Assembly: GCF_030704305.1 (NCBI RefSeq)
Contig: NZ_CP131935.1
Coordinates: forward strand, 1,178,001 to 1,242,000
Length of the DNA stretch: 64,000 nucleotides
DNA from: Massilia sp. R2A-15
GTDB taxonomy: Bacteria > Pseudomonadota > Gammaproteobacteria > Burkholderiales > Burkholderiaceae_D
Direction of reading: 5' to 3'
Position 1 is the first letter of the stretch. Each line of letters starts with the position of its first letter. Of this stretch, positions 60,663-64,000 are shown piece after piece. The position numbers were made by a program, and so were the translations under genes. The notes below the pieces were generated by a model that saw only the letters and a program-made list of their open reading frames with translations, did not search any database and was not told the origin of the DNA.

Positions 60663-63600
60663 ATGCGTAAGGTAGCCTTGCGCGACGTGCGCGCCAAACT
60701 GGGCAATCTGTACGGGCTGTCGATCTACGGCGCATTGCTGCTGGTGGTCATCGGCGGCCTGGTGCTGCCCGCCACCGTCGGTAGCTACCTGCTGATCGGG
60801 GTGCAGGAGCAACAGTCGGCGCGCACCGCGCTCAACGACGCGCTGCAGCGCAACGCCGACATCCTGGCTCTGGGCATGCAGGAGTCGCTGTGGAACATGA
60901 ACGCCGAATCGGCCCGCTCGCTCGGCCAGTCGGTCATGCGCGACCCGTCCGTGCTGCACATCCTCGTCACTGGCCAGGCCGACACCGAATTCATGAACAT
61001 CCGCGCCGCCGAGCCGCAGGCGGGCAAGATCTATCGCGCCGAGCGCGAGATCGTGGTGCGCGGCGAGCGCATCGGCCGGGTGCTAGTCGAGATGGACGAC
61101 GCCCGCAGCCAGCAGGAACTGCGCGGCAAGCAGTCGAACTACGCCTTCGTGCTGGCCAGCCAGTTGGCCATTTCGCTGATCCTGATCGTGCTGTTCCTGA
61201 ACAAGCGCCTGCTTTCGCCGCTGCGCACCCTGATGAATTTCTCCGATCGCCTGTCGCACGGCGACTTCGAGACCCCGGTCGGCCTGCGCGGGCGCGACGA
61301 GCTGGGGCGCCTTGGGAGCCAGATGGAGCAGATGCGGGTCGCGATCCGCCACCTGTTCGAAGACATTGGTCAGCGCGAGGAACGCTTCCGCACCATCGTG
61401 ACGCAGGTGCCGGGCGCGGTGTTCCGCGTGCGTCCCGGCGGGGCGATCGAATTCGTCAGCGACGCCATCGAGGACATCTGCGGCTTCTCGGCGGCGCAGC
61501 TGATGCGCTCGACCACCGACGCCTGGTCCGACCTGATCTTCCCGGAAGACCGCCGCATGCATCGGCGCCTGGTGAGCGAGGCGATCGCCTCGGGCCGGCC
61601 CTACGAAATCGAATACCGCATCGTCGACGCCTTCGGCACCGAGCGCTGGGTCTCGGAGAACGGCCAGCCGCAGCTCGACGAGGGCGGCGGCGCGCTGTGG
61701 GTGGACGGCATCCTGTCCGACATCAGCGAACGCAAGCACAACGAGATGCGCATCGAAGGCCTGCTGGCCGAGCAGAGCGCGATCCTCGACAACGTGATGT
61801 TCGGCGTGATGTTCGTGCGCCACCGGCGCGTGGTGTCGGCCAACCGCCGCTGCGAGGAGCTGTTCGGCTACACCAACGGCCAGCTGACGGGCGGCTCGAC
61901 CGCGATGGTGTTCCCGTCGGACGAAGCGTTCGCCGATGCCGGCCAGGCCCAGTACGCGGTGCTGGCCGACGGCAAGTACGTCACCGAGGAGCGCCAGTAC
62001 CGGCGCCGCGACGGCAGCATGTTCTGGTGCCTGGTCAGCGGCTACGCGCTCGACCCTCTGCGTCCCCACGAGGGCAGCATCTGGGTGTTCGCCGATGTCA
62101 CCGAGCGCAAGCTGGCCGAGGAGAAGCTGCGCCTGTCGGCCACCGTGCTCGAACACATCGCCGACGGCGTGATGGTGATCGACGGCGCCGGCCACATCGT
62201 CGCGATCAACCCGGCCTTCACCCAGATCACCGGCTACACCGAAAGCGAAGCGCTGGGCCAGGATTCGAGCCTGACCCGCTCCGGGCGCCACGAGGTCTCG
62301 TACTACAAGCGCTTGTGGGAAGAGCTGATCGAACACGGCTTCTGGCGCGGCGAGATCTGGAACATGCGCAAGAACGGCGAGGAATACCTCGAGTGGCTCA
62401 CGGTGTCCGCGGTGCGCGACAACCAGGGCGTGACCACCCATTACGTGGCCGTGTTCAGCGACATCACCAAGGTCAAGGAATCGCAGGACAAGCTCGATCA
62501 CCTGGCCCACCACGATCCGCTCACCGCGCTGCCGAACCGCCTGCTGTTCCACGACCGCCTGCAGCACGCCTTGCTGCGTGCCGGCCGCGACGAGGAACAG
62601 CTGGCGATCCTGTTCATCGACCTTGACCGCTTCAAGAACGTCAACGACACGCTCGGCCACCACGTCGGCGACGAACTTCTGCAGCAGGTGGCGCGTGCGC
62701 TGACCGAGCAGCTGCGCGAAGGCGACACGCTGGCCCGGCTGGGCGGCGACGAATTCATCGTGCTGCTCGAGAACGTCGAAAGCCAGGCCAGCGCCGGCCA
62801 CGTGGCCGAAAAGCTGGTGGCGATGTTCGAGCAGCCGTTCATGGTGTCGGACTACGAGCTGTTCGTCACCGGCAGCGTGGGCATCAGCGTGTATCCGAAC
62901 GACGCCACCGACCTGAACATGCTGATCCGGAACGCCGACGTGGCGATGTACCAGGCCAAGGCGCGCGGCCGCAACGGCTATCAGTTCTACGCGCCGTCGA
63001 TGACGGGCGAGGGCGTCGAGCGCCTGCGCCTGGAGACCATGCTGCGCCGTTCGATCGAGAAGAACGAGATCTTCCTGAACTACCAGCCGCAGGTGGAAAT
63101 CGACAGCGGCCGCCTGATCGGGGTCGAGGCGCTGGTGCGCTGGGATAATCCGGAGCTGGGGCTGGTGGCGCCGGCGCGCTTCATCCCGCTGGCCGAGGAC
63201 ACGGGATTCATCAACCAGCTTGGCAAGTGGGTGCTGTACGAGGCGTGCCGCCAGATGATCCGCTGGCAGGAGGCTGGCCTTTACGTGCCGAAGATCGCGG
63301 TCAACCTGTCGGTCAAGCAGTTCGAGCGCGGCAGCATCGTCGGCATGGTGGCCGACATCCTGAAGGAGACCGGCCTGGCGCCGCATCGCCTGCAGCTGGA
63401 AGTGACGGAGTCGGTCATCATGAACACGGGCGACGCGCTGGTGTTCATCAACGACCTGCACGCGATCGGAGTGGGGCTGGCGATCGACGATTTCGGCACT
63501 GGCTACTCGTCGCTGGCCTACCTGAAGCAGATGCCGGTGCAGACGCTGAAGATCGACCGCAGCTTCATCAAGGACATCTCGACCGACGCCAACGACGAGG

Positions 63601-63797
63601 CGATCGCGATCGCCATCATCCAGCTTGGCAAGAGCCTGCATCTGTCGGTGATCGCCGAAGGGGTGGAGACCGCAGCCCAGGCGGCCTTCCTGCTGCGCCA
63701 CGGCTGCAACCTGGCGCAGGGTTACATGTACAGCCACCCCGAGCCGGCGCTGGTGGTGCTGGAACGGTGGCGCGAAGCCGCGGTCGTGGTGGAGTAG
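60663..63797 (+). CDS. HAMP-PAS-GGDEF-EAL protein, cyclic-di-GMP turnover
   Basis: Membrane sensor of 1044 aa. Two membrane helices (about 20-45 and 165-185) enclose a periplasmic domain of about 120 residues. A HAMP domain (about 185-240) follows, then three PAS domains (about 250-375, 380-485, 490-610), a GGDEF domain (about 625-785) with intact RLGGDEF, and an EAL domain (about 795-1040) with GVEALVRW and DDFGTGYSS. Both active sites look complete. The first two bases of the signal and the gap of 230 bases upstream show no second gene. Confidence 0.94.
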   Translation: MRKVALRDVRAKLGNLYGLSIYGALLLVVIGGLVLPATVGSYLLIGVQEQQSARTALNDALQRNADILALGMQESLWNMNAESARSLGQSVMRDPSVLHILVTGQADTEFMNIRAAEPQAGKIYRAEREIVVRGERIGRVLVEMDDARSQQELRGKQSNYAFVLASQLAISLILIVLFLNKRLLSPLRTLMNFSDRLSHGDFETPVGLRGRDELGRLGSQMEQMRVAIRHLFEDIGQREERFRTIVTQVPGAVFRVRPGGAIEFVSDAIEDICGFSAAQLMRSTTDAWSDLIFPEDRRMHRRLVSEAIASGRPYEIEYRIVDAFGTERWVSENGQPQLDEGGGALWVDGILSDISERKHNEMRIEGLLAEQSAILDNVMFGVMFVRHRRVVSANRRCEELFGYTNGQLTGGSTAMVFPSDEAFADAGQAQYAVLADGKYVTEERQYRRRDGSMFWCLVSGYALDPLRPHEGSIWVFADVTERKLAEEKLRLSATVLEHIADGVMVIDGAGHIVAINPAFTQITGYTESEALGQDSSLTRSGRHEVSYYKRLWEELIEHGFWRGEIWNMRKNGEEYLEWLTVSAVRDNQGVTTHYVAVFSDITKVKESQDKLDHLAHHDPLTALPNRLLFHDRLQHALLRAGRDEEQLAILFIDLDRFKNVNDTLGHHVGDELLQQVARALTEQLREGDTLARLGGDEFIVLLENVESQASAGHVAEKLVAMFEQPFMVSDYELFVTGSVGISVYPNDATDLNMLIRNADVAMYQAKARGRNGYQFYAPSMTGEGVERLRLETMLRRSIEKNEIFLNYQPQVEIDSGRLIGVEALVRWDNPELGLVAPARFIPLAEDTGFINQLGKWVLYEACRQMIRWQEAGLYVPKIAVNLSVKQFERGSIVGMVADILKETGLAPHRLQLEVTESVIMNTGDALVFINDLHAIGVGLAIDDFGTGYSSLAYLKQMPVQTLKIDRSFIKDISTDANDEAIAIAIIQLGKSLHLSVIAEGVETAAQAAFLLRHGCNLAQGYMYSHPEPALVVLERWREAAVVVE

Positions 63798-63798
63798 C

Positions 63799-64000
63799 TT
63801 ACTTTTCGGCCGCGGCCAGTAGCGTGCGCAGGTTGCAGTCGCGCTGCCAGTTGCGGCGCTCCTCGGTGCTGCCGGCCAGCCTTTTCAGCTCGTCCTCGCT
63901 GTGCGCCAGCTGCGCCGCCAGCAGCCGTTCGGCCAGGATGGCGTCGGGCAGCGTGGTGCCGAAGAACGTGACGGTGTCGCCGCGCTGGATCAGCAGGGTA
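63799..64000 (-). CDS. C-terminal part of an unrecognised protein, cut by the window end
   Basis: The minus frame is open from 64000 to TAA at 63799-63801, giving 66 residues: TLLIQRGDTVTFFGTTLPDA, then a helical Ala/Leu-rich end (AERLLAAQLAHSEDELKRLA). Codon use matches the neighbours, so it is a real gene. It ends one base from the converging GGDEF-EAL stop. Too little remains to name it. Confidence 0.65.
   Translation of the reverse strand, partial: TLLIQRGDTVTFFGTTLPDAILAERLLAAQLAHSEDELKRLAGSTEERRNWQRDCNLRTLLAAAEK

Noticed and set aside
61083..63737. Long minus-strand open frame opposite the PAS-GGDEF-EAL gene
   Set aside because: Same antisense pattern; the + strand carries intact GGDEF and EAL motifs.

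Overview
The window is a stretch of high-GC chromosome from a betaproteobacterium. The best fit is Oxalobacteraceae of the Massilia/Duganella/Telluria kind. I infer this from the gene families (alpha-isopropylmalate synthase of the 559-residue type, DUF3297, DUF1415, DUF1993, GDCCVFCSYG-type zinc protein, many GGDEF/EAL proteins) and from about 25 copies of a GGGGTC...GACCCC palindrome between genes. No rRNA, tRNA, CRISPR array, prophage or insertion sequence was found. Genes at both edges are cut.

Layout. 1-2.7 kb: 3' part of DNA polymerase II, a terminator, and a decayed small ORF. 2.8-6.8 kb: a phosphate group, with a CYTH-CHAD triphosphatase divergent from pstS, a three-repeat Pho box between them, and a PhoB-type regulator. 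6.9-17.5 kb: chemoreceptor, thermolysin-like protease, M20 and M23 peptidases, L,D-transpeptidase, CheW, esterase and several very small genes. 17.6-25.7 kb: two cyclic-di-GMP proteins (one with a degenerate GGDEF), a spermidine-synthase-like protein, exopolyphosphatase, and a histone-H1-tailed protein. 25.8-33.1 kb: a five-gene ABC importer of the putative selenate type, divergent from egtD-egtB-yihY. 33.3-40.6 kb: zinc protein with a likely frameshift, ABC-2 exporter, two hydrolases, and leuA behind two leucine-rich leader peptides. 40.8-47.3 kb: KefB-type antiporter, trpS behind a Trp-Trp attenuator, and a selenoneine cluster (selD/senC, senB, divergent senA). 47.3-64 kb: anion permease, TIGR03118 lipoprotein, an ECF sigma/anti-sigma/subtilase/outer-membrane operon, rhlE, mltD, DUF proteins and a large PAS-GGDEF-EAL protein.

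The main system is selenium and sulfur imidazole metabolism spread over 21 kb. A PhnD-like importer would bring in selenium oxyanion. EgtD makes hercynine. EgtB leads to ergothioneine. SelD makes selenophosphate, SenB makes a selenosugar, and SenA joins it to hercynine to give selenoneine. The family assignments come from motif recognition, not a database search. The link between the importer and the sen genes is inference.

The second theme is translation-coupled attenuation. trpS has a 13-residue leader with tandem Trp codons followed by a terminator hairpin. leuA has two successive Leu-rich leaders behind a TTGACA promoter. The first leader at each locus starts 6-7 bases after the -10 box, so both may be translated from leaderless transcripts.
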